Positions 41,781-52,233 are shown, counted from the stretch's first letter. The stretch: DNA of 64,000 nt from Bradyrhizobium genosp. L (GCF_015624485.1 NZ_CP061378.1:6845501-6909500); one strand, 5' to 3'. Program-made: numbers and translations. Notes: generated from the letters alone by a model not told the origin.

Positions 41781-43394
41781 CTACTTCCCCGGCGGCACGA
41801 AATAGATCTTCCACACCGTCGATGGGCCGGGATGCCCCAGGAAGAAGCGCTGCGTGGTCATCACCACCTGCTCGGCGTCCTTGGCATGCTCCGCCATCCA
41901 GGTCTGGCACGGCGTCGCATAGTCCGGCTCCTTGGTGTCGCAGATGCCGATGAAGCCGAAACGCCTGGCTTCATCGAGCGAGGTCAGTCCCGACGACCAC
42001 GCCTCGTCAGGCATGATCGCGGCCGGATGATCGGTGCTGTAGAACGTCATCGGCTCGGCGACGTCGGATCGCGCGATCACGACCGCCCAGCGCGAGTGGA
42101 ATTTCATCTGCCAGGTCTCGGTCAGCTCGCGCGCGAGCTCCGAGCGCGCGGCATAGGTCGATGCGCTGTTGTGGTTCGTCGCCATTTCGTGGGTGGCGAT
42201 GCTGGGCGCGGCGAGCAAGGTCGCCAGCGTGACCACGAGCCAGATCGCTGTGATCGCAAACAGCGCCGTCAGCGGCACGCGGAGCTGCGGTATCGCGACC
42301 AGCGCGAGCGGCACCAGGAAGAACAGCGGAATGCCCCAATCGGTCTTGATGTAGATCGAGAACGCCAGCGCGCCGAGCGGCGGCCCGATCGCGACGATGG
42401 ACTGCACCAGCCAGACGTTGAGCGCCTGCGCGGGATTGACCGCCGGACTCGGTTCGCGCGACCAGATCCGTGCCCTTGCCTTCGATGGCCGCCACGGCAG
42501 CGCCCCGAGCAGCAGTGCCAACAGGCCAAGCAGGACCGGCGCGGCGAGCAGCGCAAGATTGTGCCCGATATAGCCGATCACGTACTGGACGTTGAGCGCG
42601 CGGTTCGACAGCGCATAGACGTCGCCGGCATAGGTGAACGGCACGAAGTTCACCTCCTCCAGCCAGACCAGATGCGGGATCATCACGACGAGCATCGTGC
42701 CGATCGCAACCCACGGCGCCGGCGAGCGCAGGAAGGCGAGGCGCTGCGGATGGATCAGCGCGGCAAGTCCGACCGCCCCGATCACGGTCAGCACCCAGTA
42801 TTTGGTCAGCAGCGCCAGCGCGCCGGCGAAGCCGAGCAACAGCCCGGATTTCACGCTGCGCTTCTCGAACGCGTTGAGATAGGCCAGCACCAGCAGCGGC
42901 AGCGGGATGAGCTGCGCGAGATCGGCGTTGTACTTGAAACCCTTGAAATTGAAGATCGGGTAGAGCGCCAGCATCACGGTCGCGAAGAAGGCGCGACGGC
43001 GGTCGACGACGCGCACCGCGATCAGCCAGCACACCACCAGCGCGAAGCTGACGGTCGCCATCGCGAGCGCATAGGTCGACCAGTTGGTCACCGGGAACAC
43101 CCTGAACCAGACCCCGGCGATCCAGCCCGACAGCGGCGGATGCTTGCCGTAGCCGAGCAGGAAGCGCTGGCCCCAGGCATAGGCTTCCGCGACGTCCATA
43201 TGGACGTCCTGCGCGGCCTTGAGCTTGACCAGGATCGCCGTCCACAGCACCGCGTGGACCAGCGCGAAGCTGATCACGAGCCAGAGGCTCAGCTTGGGAT
43301 CGGTGGCGCGCGAGGCGAGCCATGCAGCGATCCGGCGAACCGAGCGCTTGCGGTTGGTGCGGCGTGCGGCGGGAAGAGTGGAGGCGGTCGACAT
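41781..43394 (-). CDS. Family-39-type membrane glycosyltransferase (ArnT/PMT-like)
   Basis: 537 aa with about ten to twelve membrane helices and a C-terminal soluble tail. The first periplasmic loop carries the D-E/D-E-like catalytic region VHMDVAEAYAWGQRFLLGYG then KHPPLSGWIAGVWFRVFP, and HPPLSGW is a hallmark of PMT_2/dolichyl-phosphate-mannose-type transferases. Such enzymes move a sugar from a lipid-phosphate donor to lipid A, protein or glycan at the outer face of the inner membrane. Acceptor unknown. Start ATG 43394 is used. No other glycan genes adjoin, so no pathway can be assigned. Confidence 0.88.
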   Translation of the reverse strand: MSTASTLPAARRTNRKRSVRRIAAWLASRATDPKLSLWLVISFALVHAVLWTAILVKLKAAQDVHMDVAEAYAWGQRFLLGYGKHPPLSGWIAGVWFRVFPVTNWSTYALAMATVSFALVVCWLIAVRVVDRRRAFFATVMLALYPIFNFKGFKYNADLAQLIPLPLLVLAYLNAFEKRSVKSGLLLGFAGALALLTKYWVLTVIGAVGLAALIHPQRLAFLRSPAPWVAIGTMLVVMIPHLVWLEEVNFVPFTYAGDVYALSNRALNVQYVIGYIGHNLALLAAPVLLGLLALLLGALPWRPSKARARIWSREPSPAVNPAQALNVWLVQSIVAIGPPLGALAFSIYIKTDWGIPLFFLVPLALVAIPQLRVPLTALFAITAIWLVVTLATLLAAPSIATHEMATNHNSASTYAARSELARELTETWQMKFHSRWAVVIARSDVAEPMTFYSTDHPAAIMPDEAWSSGLTSLDEARRFGFIGICDTKEPDYATPCQTWMAEHAKDAEQVVMTTQRFFLGHPGPSTVWKIYFVPPGK

Positions 43395-43474
43395 GGTCTC
43401 TGGGTAGCGCGTTTTTGCGGTCGGTGAAATCAGCTTGGCGTGAGAAGAAACTCAAATCCGGGGCAGCTCGCGCC

Positions 43475-44242
43475 TCACTTCCCGAGCAGTTCCGGCCGGT
43501 ATTCGAAGTGCATGGTGTCGTAGTGATACCATTTGCCGCCCCAGATGAAGCCGTGGCGTTCGAAGATCTCCACGATCTCCGGCGGCATCCGGTTCTTGTA
43601 GGGAATGGTTTTGCCCTTGCCTGCCCACAGCCAGTAATCCGAATATTTGAGGTTCAAATCGATTGCAGCCGCATAGCCATGCATGCTCATCCGCCCGGTG
43701 TCGGCGACCGGGCGGCACGACAGCACGCCGGCGATCGGAAACGCCGCGGCGCGCAGCGCGGGCTCGAGCGCGTCGATCTCGGCGGAGACCTGCTTGAGAC
43801 GCTCGTCGATGCCGTTGACCCGCGTGACCTGGACCGGCTTGCCCCACGCGTGCGACAGCCAGTTGATCGTGACCAGATTGCGGTTGATCGCACCCGTGGT
43901 GCAGTCGCCGTACATCTTCTTGAAGAACGCCTCGTTGCGGAAGCGGCCGGGATCGACATTCACCGCCGGCGGCGCCGACGCGCCGGCCGGATAGGCGAGC
44001 CGCATCTGGTCGAGGATCGAGGCATTGCGCAGCAACTGCTCGAACGGCTTGTCGGCGAGGCCGTCGTCGACCGGCATGACCGTGCCGTCACGCCAGGTGA
44101 TCGTCGTGTCGTCGTGCCCGGACAGCGCGTCGGGATAGGCGCGCACCAGACGATCCAGCAGCTCGCTCCTGCTTTGGGCATGCGCGGACAACGGCAGCAG
44201 CGCGAGCAAGGCGAGAGCGGGCAGCCACCATCGGGCGGGCAT
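43475..44242 (-). CDS. Periplasmic M15-family peptidase (VanY-like D,D-carboxypeptidase)
   Basis: 255 aa with signal peptide MPARWWLPALALLALLPLSA (cleavage near AHA-QS). Zinc and catalytic residues fit family M15: SMHGYAAAIDLN gives the first His and Asp, and WYHYDTMHFEYRPE gives the catalytic Glu/Asp and second His. Expected to trim peptidoglycan peptides in the periplasm. It begins directly after the stop of the caspase gene with no intergenic base, so the two are co-translated. It could alternatively be an L,D-endopeptidase; motif reading does not separate these. Confidence 0.88.
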   Translation of the reverse strand: MPARWWLPALALLALLPLSAHAQSRSELLDRLVRAYPDALSGHDDTTITWRDGTVMPVDDGLADKPFEQLLRNASILDQMRLAYPAGASAPPAVNVDPGRFRNEAFFKKMYGDCTTGAINRNLVTINWLSHAWGKPVQVTRVNGIDERLKQVSAEIDALEPALRAAAFPIAGVLSCRPVADTGRMSMHGYAAAIDLNLKYSDYWLWAGKGKTIPYKNRMPPEIVEIFERHGFIWGGKWYHYDTMHFEYRPELLGK

Positions 44243-45616
44243 TCAGCGCTTTCCGACCCGGTCGATCAAAGCCACGTTGGCCTCTTCGATCGCATTGAGC
44301 CTCGGATTCCAGGTGCTCGGCGCATACCAGGGGAAGCGGGCGAAATAGGCCTTGAGATCGGCGGCTTCGAAATAGCGCCCCCGGCGGGCGAAGATCTCGT
44401 TGCGGGCGATCCGCAGATCGTTGCCGGACAATCGCTGCAGATCGCCCGGCGTCAGCAGGCGCCGGTCGGAGTCCGGGAAGATGAACCCGCTGGGCACGGC
44501 GCCGCCACCGGATTCGAGGCGATCGAGCAGCGCGACGTTGGCGCGTTCGACCGCGTTGAGCTCGGGATCCCAGGTCCGCGGCACGTACCAGGAGAATTTG
44601 CTGAAGCGTGCGGTGAGGTCGGGCGCATTGAAATAGCGTCCGCGCCTGGCAAAGATTTCGTTGCGGGCGATCCGCAGGTCATCCTTGCTCAGCGCCCTGA
44701 GATCGCCTTCGGTCAGCATGCGGCTGTCCGAATCCGGGAAGATGAAATCCGACTGGGTCCGCATCGCCGGCGGCTCTCGTGGCGGCAGGTTTTGTTGCGG
44801 CGGAATCACGGTTGAAGGCGGATCGGCGGTTGCGACCTGGTTGGTCGCAGCCGGGGCGGACCCGCTGCCGGCAAAATAGAACGAGCCGTCGATCGGCGAG
44901 GTCGAGACCCAGGGCTGCTGCGCGCTGCCCGTGGCGCGTTTGACCACGAGCCCGACCTGATTGAACGCCTGCAGCACGTCGAGCCCGGGCTTTTGCATGG
45001 TGTCGACCAGCGCACGGGTAAAGGGGCTGTGGCCATCATCGCCGTCGAGCGCGACATTGCCAGGCTGGGTCGCATAGGACAGCAGCGTGCCCTCCGGCGC
45101 GCGGATCTGCGCCAGGCCGCCATCGGCGGCGCGCAGGCCGCGGCCGCCGAACGGATTGTTCCGGCAGGCGTCGAGAATGACGATGTTGAGCCGCGTGCCC
45201 GCCCCTTCCATCTGTCGCAGCACCAGCCCGACATCCACCATCTGGAAGTCGACATCGGCCTCGCGCACGGGATTGGCCGAAACCGGCACCAGATAATTGG
45301 TGCCGCGAACCTGGATGCCGTGGCCCGCGTAGTAGAACAGCGCGACATCGGCGCCCATCAGCTGGCCGCCGAAGCGCTGGATCGCGGTGTCGAAGCCGGC
45401 CTTGTCGAGATCGAGCTGGGCCCGGCCGCCGACCAGCGCGAAGCCCAGCCGCTGCAGCGTCTCGGCCACCATCTGCGCGTCGCTGGTCGGGTTCTGCAGC
45501 CGCGAGACGTTCTGATAGGCGGAGTTGCCGACCACCAGCGCAATGCGCTTTTCGGCGGCCGCCGGCGCGACGAACAGGACGGCGAGCAGTCCAGTGGCGA
45601 AGAGGATCCAGCGCAT
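44243..45616 (-). CDS. Secreted caspase-fold protease with two YARHG domains
   Basis: 457 aa. Signal peptide MRWILFATGLLAVLFVAPAA, then a caspase (C14) p20-type domain with EKRIALVVGNSAYQNVSRL, catalytic H99 in ALFYYAGHGIQV and C151 in VILDACRNNPFGGRG; a second short segment SPFTRALVDTM follows. A proline-rich linker (about 250-285) leads to two near-identical YARHG repeats at about 289-368 and 376-455, each with RIARNEIFARRGRYF and ending NAxExANVALxDR. YARHG domains are extracellular and thought to bind cell-surface components. Substrate unknown. Followed without a gap by the M15 peptidase. Confidence 0.9.
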   Translation of the reverse strand: MRWILFATGLLAVLFVAPAAAEKRIALVVGNSAYQNVSRLQNPTSDAQMVAETLQRLGFALVGGRAQLDLDKAGFDTAIQRFGGQLMGADVALFYYAGHGIQVRGTNYLVPVSANPVREADVDFQMVDVGLVLRQMEGAGTRLNIVILDACRNNPFGGRGLRAADGGLAQIRAPEGTLLSYATQPGNVALDGDDGHSPFTRALVDTMQKPGLDVLQAFNQVGLVVKRATGSAQQPWVSTSPIDGSFYFAGSGSAPAATNQVATADPPSTVIPPQQNLPPREPPAMRTQSDFIFPDSDSRMLTEGDLRALSKDDLRIARNEIFARRGRYFNAPDLTARFSKFSWYVPRTWDPELNAVERANVALLDRLESGGGAVPSGFIFPDSDRRLLTPGDLQRLSGNDLRIARNEIFARRGRYFEAADLKAYFARFPWYAPSTWNPRLNAIEEANVALIDRVGKR

Positions 45617-45776
45617 CGAGCAATTCCGGCTTTCAGGCCGCCAGACCTAGCAGAAACAGGCCCGGAAATCGATCACGGCAGCGTGCAGAAAGGACGCGGA
45701 TGATTCGCCGTCATACCCCTGCAAAATAGTGCAATATGGTTGCCCGCGCGGGGGTGCGGATGCTATCCCGCGCCCC

Positions 45777-47588
45777 ATGACAACTGCCCCGATTTCCAAC
45801 ATCCGCAACTTCTCCATCGTCGCCCATATCGACCATGGCAAATCGACCCTGGCCGACCGGCTGATCCAGATGACCGGCGGGCTGTCGGACCGCGAGATGG
45901 CGGGCAAGGAGCAGGTGCTCGATTCCATGGACATCGAGCGCGAGCGCGGCATCACCATCAAGGCGCAGACCGTGCGCCTCAACTACCGCGCCAAGGACGG
46001 CAAGGACTACATCTTCAACCTGATGGACACCCCCGGCCACGTCGACTTCGCCTACGAGGTGTCGCGGTCGCTGGCGGCCTGCGAGGGTTCCCTGCTGGTG
46101 GTCGACGCCAGCCAGGGCGTCGAGGCGCAGACGCTCGCCAACGTCTACCACGCGCTCGACGCCGGCCATGAGATCGTGCCGGTGCTCAACAAGGTCGACC
46201 TGCCCGCGGCCGAGCCGGAGAAGGTGAAGCAGCAGATCGAGGACGTGATCGGCATCGACGCATCCGACGCCGTGATGATCTCGGCCAAGACCGGGCTCGG
46301 CGTGCCCGACGTGCTGGAGGCGATCGTGACCCGCCTGCCGCCGCCGAAGGGCGACCAGAATGCAACGCTGAAGGCGCTGCTGGTCGACAGCTGGTACGAC
46401 GTCTATCTCGGCGTGGTCGTGCTGATCCGCGTGGTCGACGGCACCATGAAGAAGAATAGCCGCATCCGCATGATGGGCACCGGTGCTGCCTACGATGTCG
46501 AGCGCGTCGGCTTCTTCACGCCGAAGATGACGCAGGTCGACGAGCTCGGCCCCGGCGAGATCGGTTTCATCACCGCCGCGATCAAGGAAGTCGCCGACAC
46601 GCGCGTGGGCGACACCATCACCGACGACCGCAAGCCGATCACCGAAATGCTGCCCGGCTTCAAGCCGGCGATCCCGGTGGTGTTCTGCGGCCTGTTCCCG
46701 GTCGATGCCGACGATTTCGAGACGCTGCGCGCCGCGATGGGCAAGCTCAGGCTGAACGACGCCAGCTTCTCCTTCGAGATGGAGACATCGGCCGCGCTCG
46801 GCTTCGGCTTCCGCTGCGGCTTCCTCGGCCTGTTGCATCTGGAGATCATCCAGGAACGGCTGTCGCGCGAGTTCGATCTCAACCTGATCGCGACCGCGCC
46901 GAGCGTGATCTACAAGATGCACCTGACCGACGGCCAGGAGATCGAGATCCACAATCCCGTCGACATGCCGGACGTGGTGAAGATCGCCGAGATCGAGGAG
47001 CCGTGGATCGAGGCCACCATCCTCACCCCCGACGAATATCTCGGCAGCGTGCTGAAGCTGTGCCAGGACCGCCGCGGCGCGCAGAAGGAGCTCACTTACG
47101 TCGGCTCCCGCGCGATGGTGAAATACGACCTGCCGCTCAACGAAGTCGTGTTCGACTTCTACGACCGCCTCAAATCGGTCTCGAAGGGCTACGCCTCGTT
47201 CGACTATCATCTGACCGACTACAAGCCGGCCGATCTCGTCAAGATGCAGATCCTCGTCAACAACGAGCCGGTCGACGCGCTGTCGATGCTGGTGCATCGT
47301 ACCCGCGCCGAGGGCCGCGGCCGCGCCATGGTCGAGAAGATGAAGGAGCTGATCCCGCCGCACATGTTCCAGATCCCGATCCAGGCGGCGATCGGCGGCA
47401 AGGTGATCGCGCGCGAAACCGTCCGCGCGCTGCGCAAGGACGTCACCGCGAAGTGCTACGGCGGCGACATCACGCGCAAGCGCAAGCTTCTGGAGAAGCA
47501 GAAGGAAGGCAAGAAGAAGATGCGGCAGTTCGGCAAGGTCGACATCCCGCAGGAGGCTTTCATTGCCGCGCTGAAGGTGGATAGCTGA
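45777..47588 (+). CDS. lepA: Elongation factor 4 (LepA)
   Basis: 603 aa ribosomal GTPase that back-translocates or remodels stalled ribosomes. G1 [15 protein letters not shown]2-G3 [12 protein letters not shown] and DTPGHVDF, and NKVD are all present. The LepA-specific C-terminus is intact: [20 protein letters not shown] and [19 protein letters not shown]. Start ATG 45777 gives the standard N-terminus [19 protein letters not shown]; in-frame sequence before it is not coding. It diverges from the caspase operon across 160 bp. Confidence 0.98.
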   Translation: MTTAPISNIRNFSIVAHIDHGKSTLADRLIQMTGGLSDREMAGKEQVLDSMDIERERGITIKAQTVRLNYRAKDGKDYIFNLMDTPGHVDFAYEVSRSLAACEGSLLVVDASQGVEAQTLANVYHALDAGHEIVPVLNKVDLPAAEPEKVKQQIEDVIGIDASDAVMISAKTGLGVPDVLEAIVTRLPPPKGDQNATLKALLVDSWYDVYLGVVVLIRVVDGTMKKNSRIRMMGTGAAYDVERVGFFTPKMTQVDELGPGEIGFITAAIKEVADTRVGDTITDDRKPITEMLPGFKPAIPVVFCGLFPVDADDFETLRAAMGKLRLNDASFSFEMETSAALGFGFRCGFLGLLHLEIIQERLSREFDLNLIATAPSVIYKMHLTDGQEIEIHNPVDMPDVVKIAEIEEPWIEATILTPDEYLGSVLKLCQDRRGAQKELTYVGSRAMVKYDLPLNEVVFDFYDRLKSVSKGYASFDYHLTDYKPADLVKMQILVNNEPVDALSMLVHRTRAEGRGRAMVEKMKELIPPHMFQIPIQAAIGGKVIARETVRALRKDVTAKCYGGDITRKRKLLEKQKEGKKKMRQFGKVDIPQEAFIAALKVDS

Positions 47589-47689
47589 GGCGCTGCTTCG
47601 GCTACGATGGAACATGCATTATTGCCGCAGCAACAAATCGCACCATGATTTGAATCGCCATCGCGCAGTGGGATGACTATGGTGCGAGC

Positions 47690-48022
47690 ATGTCGCGCAT
47701 CCTCGCTCTTTCAATCGTCATCATCGCCTTGCTCGCGCCGGACCTGAGTTCGGCCGCGTCGGCGAAAAAGCAGCGTACCGCGCGCTGGCACGGCTACGGC
47801 TTCCTGCCCGGCTACCGCCAGCCGCCCAACCCGACCATTCCGGTGCTCGGCCCGCGCGGCGCCGCGCGCGGCTATCCGGACTGGTCGCCGCAATACTTCG
47901 ACGGCGAGGATTGGCACTATTTCGGCCGGCCCGGATTCCACGGCGGCGGACGCTACAATGGCGGCAGCTACGGCCCGTGCTGGAGCTGGACGCCGATCGG
48001 GCGGGCCTGGAATTGCGGCTAG
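47690..48022 (+). CDS. Small secreted Gly/Pro/aromatic-rich protein
   Basis: 110 aa, not recognised. Signal peptide MSRILALSIVIIALLAPDLS (cleavage near SSAASA). The mature part is basic at first, then rich in Gly, Pro, Tyr and Trp: HGYGFLPGYRQPPNPTIPVL, GYPDWSPQYFDGEDWHYFG and GGRYNGGSYGPCWSWTPIG. Two cysteines near the C-terminus. Likely periplasmic or envelope-associated. Small proteins of this style are common in bradyrhizobia, but I cannot assign a function. Confidence 0.7.
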   Translation: MSRILALSIVIIALLAPDLSSAASAKKQRTARWHGYGFLPGYRQPPNPTIPVLGPRGAARGYPDWSPQYFDGEDWHYFGRPGFHGGGRYNGGSYGPCWSWTPIGRAWNCG

Positions 48023-48188
48023 CCCCTAAGCTTCGCCACAGCGCGCGCTTGGCCGCGATTTCGCAGCACCACGTCATCACGAGATAGCTGATCTGCGACG
48101 GTGGTATCCCACCTTGCCCTCGTCAGCCGGATCGGCCACCATCCGCGCATCCGCCCAACAAGAATGCAAAACGGGGCAGAGGAAGCGC

Positions 48189-49361
48189 ATGAACAAGCCG
48201 CAGGGTTTTGATCTCGTCGAACGGGCGCGCGCGCTACAGCCGCTGATATCAGGCGACGCCGACGAGATCGAACGGACGCGGCGGCTGACGCCGGCCGTGA
48301 CCTCGGCGCTGGTCGAGAACAACCTCTATCGCGCACTGCTGCCGAAGAGTCTTGGCGGCGCCGAGGCGCCGCTGGAGGCCTTCATGCAGATGCAGGAGGA
48401 GATCGCCAAGGCCGACGCCTCGACGGCCTGGTGTCTCGGCCAGTGCGCCGTCTGCGCCATGACCGCGGCCTATCTCGAACCCGATGCCGCCGGCGAGATC
48501 TTCAACACCGCGCCCGGCATCCTGGCCTGGGGTGCGATCGCGCATGAGGTTCGCGCCGAGCCCGGCGGCTATCGCGCCAGCGCGCGCTGGGATTTCGCGT
48601 CCGGCTCGCGGCAGGCGAGCTGGCTCGGCGCCCATGTCCGCGTCGTCGAAGCCGACGGGAGCCAGCGCAAGAAGGCCGACGGCGCGCCGGAGATCCGCAC
48701 CATCCTGTTCCCGATGAGTTCGGCCACCATGTACGATGTCTGGGACGTGATCGGGCTGAAAGGCACCGGCACCGATTCCTATTCGGTCGACAATCTGTTC
48801 ATCCCGGAAAAATTCGCAGCGCTGCGCGACGATCCCGCCGCGTGTCGCGAGCCGGGGCCGCTCTACAAGCTCACCACCAACATGGTGTTCAGCATGGGCT
48901 TTGCCGCGACCTCGCTCGGCGTTGCGCGCGCGATGCTGGATGCGGCGACCGAGTTGGCGCGCGGCAAGACCCCGCAAGGCCTCAAGGCGATGCGCGAGAA
49001 CAACGCGGTGCAGGGCCAGATCGGCCGCACCGAGGCGAGCCTGCGTGCCGCGCGCGCCTATCTCTATGCCACGGCTCACGACGTCTGGCGGGATCTCGCC
49101 GCCGGCGATCCCATCACCGAGGCGCATCGGATCGCGATCCGCATCGGCTCGACCTGGACCATCCACCAGTCCGCCGCGGTGGTCGACACCGCCTACCACA
49201 TGTCGGGGGCGACAGCGGTGTTCGCCAGAAATCCGTTCGAGCGGCGGTTTCGCGACATGCACGCGATCGCGCAGCAGATCCAGGCGCGCGACACCCAATA
49301 TGAGGACGCCGGCAAGGCGATCCTGGCGGGCAATCTGGGCGCTTCGCCAACGTCGCGGTAA
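48189..49361 (+). CDS. Acyl-CoA dehydrogenase-fold flavoprotein (monooxygenase-like)
   Basis: 390 aa. N-terminal helical domain (LYRALLPKSLGGAEAPLEAF), middle beta domain (YRASARWDFASGSRQASWLG), and C-terminal four-helix domain ending AVFARNPFERRFRDMHAIAQQIQARD. The pattern resembles group D flavin-dependent monooxygenases (HsaA/DszC/HpaB-like) and related dehydrogenases, where a reduced flavin is supplied by a partner reductase. The usual acyl-CoA dehydrogenase catalytic Glu is not evident. ATG 48189 has AGAGGAAG upstream. No partner reductase is adjacent, so substrate and reaction type are open. Confidence 0.8.
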   Translation: MNKPQGFDLVERARALQPLISGDADEIERTRRLTPAVTSALVENNLYRALLPKSLGGAEAPLEAFMQMQEEIAKADASTAWCLGQCAVCAMTAAYLEPDAAGEIFNTAPGILAWGAIAHEVRAEPGGYRASARWDFASGSRQASWLGAHVRVVEADGSQRKKADGAPEIRTILFPMSSATMYDVWDVIGLKGTGTDSYSVDNLFIPEKFAALRDDPAACREPGPLYKLTTNMVFSMGFAATSLGVARAMLDAATELARGKTPQGLKAMRENNAVQGQIGRTEASLRAARAYLYATAHDVWRDLAAGDPITEAHRIAIRIGSTWTIHQSAAVVDTAYHMSGATAVFARNPFERRFRDMHAIAQQIQARDTQYEDAGKAILAGNLGASPTSR

Positions 49362-49390
49362 CGCAGCGCTGCGCTCCTCGCCCCGTTCTT

Positions 49391-49449
49391 AGCCCACCAT
49401 TCACGGCATACTCGCGATGGTGGGCACGCTCCGCTTTGCCCACCCTACG
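49391..49449. repeat. Palindromic repeat, GTAGGGTGGGCAAAGC family (partial)
   Basis: AGCCCACCATTCACGGC at one end and GATGGTGGGCACGCTCCGCT followed by TTGCCCACCCTAC at the other: a right half with part of the left. Between the flavoprotein and chemoreceptor genes. Confidence 0.8.
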
Positions 49450-49619
49450 GCTTGAGCGATGTGGCGCACCCTTTCCGTCATTGCTCGCCTATCGTTTGGG
49501 CATGATCTCCGCAACATGCTCGGATTGTGACGGCAATACCGCCCCGCGACGGCGCGCAGTTGTTAAGCTTTTCGTGAGACTTTGCGGGCGGCGCTAATGC
49601 CTGGAGTTCCGCTCGTCCC

Positions 49620-51587
49620 ATGTTCAAGCTTCGCTCGATTGCCGCCCGCCTGATCCTGGCGATCTCACTGACCGTTGCGGTCGCCTGCGCCATCCTCGGC
49701 GGCTTCTCGATCAGCCAGCAACGCGCGCTGACCCGGCTCGCGCTCGATCAGCAGCTCAAGCTGCAATATGACAGCGTGATTGCAGCGATCGACTATGAAG
49801 GACGCGCCGCGCTCGCGGTCTCGGCCGTGGTCGCCGCCCTGCCGCCGGTCGGCGAGGCCATCGCCAGGGGTGACCGCGACGGGCTCGGCAAGCTGCTCGG
49901 CGATCCCTGGGCGGCGATGAAGGCGCAAGGCATCCCGCTGATCACGTTCTGGCAGGCCCCGGCTGTGAGCTTCTACCGGGTCCATGCGCCAAAACTGTTC
50001 GGCGACGACGCCTCCGCGCGACGCACGACCGTGGTGGAATCGATCAAGGCCGGCAAGCCGATCGTCGGCGTCGAGCCCGGCCGCGAAGCACTTTCGATCT
50101 TCGGCATGACCCCGATCATGCGCGATGGCAAGACCATCGCCAATGTCGACATCGGCGTCGCCTTCGGCAAGGAGTTCGTCGACCGCGCCAAGAAGCGTTT
50201 TGGCATCGACCTCGCCGTGCACTCCTTCGACGGCCAAAACTTCAAGCGGCTGTCCTCGACCTTCGGCGACACCGTGGTCGCGACGGCGGAGGAGCTCAAA
50301 AGCGTGATGAACGGCACAGCACTGCTGCGCGACGCTGTTCTCGACGGCCACGCAGTCGAGCTCTATGTCGGCCAGATCAGGAACTATGCCGGCGAGCCGG
50401 TCGCCGTGCTCGAGATCGTCAAGGACACCTCGGACTATGCCGCCGCCGCTGCCAGCGCGCAGCGCAATCTGATCCTCGGCACGATCGCGATCCTCCTCGC
50501 AGCCGTGCTGCTCGCCTTCCTGCTCGGGCGCGGCCTGTCGCGGCCGCTGACCGCGATCACGGCGGTGATGAACCGGCTGTCCAGCGGCGACACCAGCGTC
50601 ACGATACCCGGCAGCGACCGGCGCGACGAGCTCGGCACCATGGCCAAGGCGGTCGACGTGTTTCGGCGCAGCATGGTCGAGACCTCGTCGCTGCGCGAGG
50701 CCCAGGAAGCCGACAAGGCGAAGGGCGCGCTGGAAAAACAGGCGTTGCAGCGCCAGATGGCCGACCGCTTCGAAGCCGACGTCAAGGGCGTGGTCGCCGC
50801 GGTCGCGCACGCCACCGGCGACATGCAGCGCGTCGCAACCGAGATCACCACCAGCGTCAACGGCGCCTCGGAGCGGACCACGGCGGCAGCCGCCGCCTCC
50901 GAGCAGGCGTCAGCCAGCGTCAATGCCGTCGCCGCGGCGACCGAAGAGCTGGCGTCCTCGATCACCGAGATCGGCCGCCAGGTCACCCATTCCGCCCACG
51001 TCGCCGACAACGCCGTGGTCAAGGCCAGGGAAACCACCGAGATGGTGACGAGCCTTGCCGCATCCGCCGAGAAGATCGGCGACGTGCTGCGCCTGATCAG
51101 CGCGATCGCCAGCCAGACCAACCTGTTGGCGCTCAACGCCACCATCGAGGCGGCGCGTGCCGGCGAAGCCGGTCGCGGCTTTGCCGTGGTCGCCGCCGAG
51201 GTGAAGGGGCTGGCGAGCCAGACCGCCAAGGCGACCGAGGAAATCGCCGGCCAGGTCAGCGCGATCCAGTCGGCCACCGGCAATTGCGTCGGCGCGATCG
51301 GCGACATCAGCGGCACCATCCGCGAGATCTCCGGCATCGCCACCGCGATCGCCGCCGCCGTCGAGCAGCAGGATTCCGCGACGCGCGAGATCGCCCGCAG
51401 CGTGCAGCAGGCCTCCGCCGGCACCGTCGAGGTCTCCAGCAACGTCGCCGGCGCGAGCCAGGCCGCCGGCCAGTCCCGCGCCCTCACCGGCAACGTGCTG
51501 GACGCCGCAAGCCAGCTCGGCGACCAGGCGGCGGCGCTGTCGCAGAGCGTCGATACGTTCCTGGCTGGGCTGCGCAACGCCGCGTAG
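49620..51587 (+). CDS. Methyl-accepting chemotaxis protein with periplasmic Cache-type domain
   Basis: 655 aa transmembrane chemoreceptor. Membrane helix 1 (about 9-30), a periplasmic sensing region of roughly 250 residues with Cache-like features ([40 protein letters not shown]), membrane helix 2 (about 282-303, [20 protein letters not shown]), HAMP (about 304-360), and a signalling domain. The hairpin tip for CheA/CheW binding is intact: [21 protein letters not shown] followed by [14 protein letters not shown]. No C-terminal CheR-binding pentapeptide is seen. Ligand unknown; no chemotaxis genes adjoin. Confidence 0.93.
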   Translation: MFKLRSIAARLILAISLTVAVACAILGGFSISQQRALTRLALDQQLKLQYDSVIAAIDYEGRAALAVSAVVAALPPVGEAIARGDRDGLGKLLGDPWAAMKAQGIPLITFWQAPAVSFYRVHAPKLFGDDASARRTTVVESIKAGKPIVGVEPGREALSIFGMTPIMRDGKTIANVDIGVAFGKEFVDRAKKRFGIDLAVHSFDGQNFKRLSSTFGDTVVATAEELKSVMNGTALLRDAVLDGHAVELYVGQIRNYAGEPVAVLEIVKDTSDYAAAAASAQRNLILGTIAILLAAVLLAFLLGRGLSRPLTAITAVMNRLSSGDTSVTIPGSDRRDELGTMAKAVDVFRRSMVETSSLREAQEADKAKGALEKQALQRQMADRFEADVKGVVAAVAHATGDMQRVATEITTSVNGASERTTAAAAASEQASASVNAVAAATEELASSITEIGRQVTHSAHVADNAVVKARETTEMVTSLAASAEKIGDVLRLISAIASQTNLLALNATIEAARAGEAGRGFAVVAAEVKGLASQTAKATEEIAGQVSAIQSATGNCVGAIGDISGTIREISGIATAIAAAVEQQDSATREIARSVQQASAGTVEVSSNVAGASQAAGQSRALTGNVLDAASQLGDQAAALSQSVDTFLAGLRNAA

Positions 51588-51650
51588 GCTGCGAAGTGTT
51601 TGACGCTGACGGCGCTGTGGTAGACAGATGCGTCCCATCGCGGAGCCACC

Positions 51651-52103
51651 ATGCCCAAGCCGGCCAAACGCGCGACCAGTAAGCCTCGTCCACAAGCAAC
51701 CGCCGCAGCTCCCCCACAGACATTGTTCGGCGCCTATCCTGCGCCCGTCAAGGCGAAGCTCCTGGCATTGCGACGGCTGATCTTCGAGACCGCCAAGGCG
51801 ACCAAAGGCGTCGGCACGCTCGAGGAGACGCTGAAATGGGGCCAGCCGAGCTACCTGACACCGCAGACCGGAAGCGGCAGCACGATCCGGATCGACCAGG
51901 TGAAGCCCGGCGCGGACCAGGTCGCGGTCTACTTCCATTGCCAGACCAATCTGGTCGAGATGTTTCGCGAGCTCTATCCCGAGCTCAGCTATGGCGGCAA
52001 TCGCGCGATCCTGCTCGACGTCAAGGACGCGCTGCCGGGCGCCGCGCTGCGCCACTGCGTGGGCCTGGCGCTGACGTATCATTTGAACAAGCGGAAGACG
52101 TGA
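51651..52103 (+). CDS. DUF1801 family protein
   Basis: 150 aa. After a basic Ala/Pro/Lys-rich leader, the DUF1801/YdhG-like fold is seen: LLALRRLIFETAKATKGVGT, LKWGQPSYLT and FHCQTNLVEMFRELYPE. The family's biochemical role is unknown to me. ATG 51651 has CGGAG 7 nt upstream. The last ten codons (LTYHLNKRK) recur, slightly altered, at 52202-52229 between two palindromic repeats, so the 3' end has been duplicated outside the gene. Confidence 0.82.
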   Translation: MPKPAKRATSKPRPQATAAAPPQTLFGAYPAPVKAKLLALRRLIFETAKATKGVGTLEETLKWGQPSYLTPQTGSGSTIRIDQVKPGADQVAVYFHCQTNLVEMFRELYPELSYGGNRAILLDVKDALPGAALRHCVGLALTYHLNKRKT

Positions 52104-52114
52104 TTTCGTAGATC

Positions 52115-52197
52115 GTAGGATGGGTGGAGCGAAGCGATACCCATCGCCTGGTGCCGCTCGTGAGATGATGGGTTTCGCTACGCTCTACCCATCCTAC
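52115..52197. repeat. Palindromic repeat, GTAGGATGGGTGGAGC variant
   Basis: GTAGGATGGGTGGAGCGAAG paired with GCTACGCTCTACCCATCCTA and C; inner ACCCATCGCC arms. A divergent version of the GTAGGGTGGGCAAAGC element with ATGGGT in place of GTGGGC. Confidence 0.85.
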
Positions 52198-52201
52198 GCT
52201 A

Positions 52202-52229
52202 CTGACGTATCATCCAAACAAGCGGAAGA
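52202..52229 (+). pseudogene. Duplicated 3' end of the DUF1801 gene
   Basis: CTGACGTATCATCCAAACAA then GCGGAAGA repeats the end of the upstream gene (52071-52098) with two or three base differences, and is followed like the original by TTCGTAG. It sits between two palindromic repeats. Confidence 0.75.
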
Positions 52230-52233
52230 ATTC

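Noticed and set aside
45711..47615. 634-codon open frame opposite lepA
   Set aside because: Shadow of lepA; histidine- and aspartate-rich with no recognisable fold.
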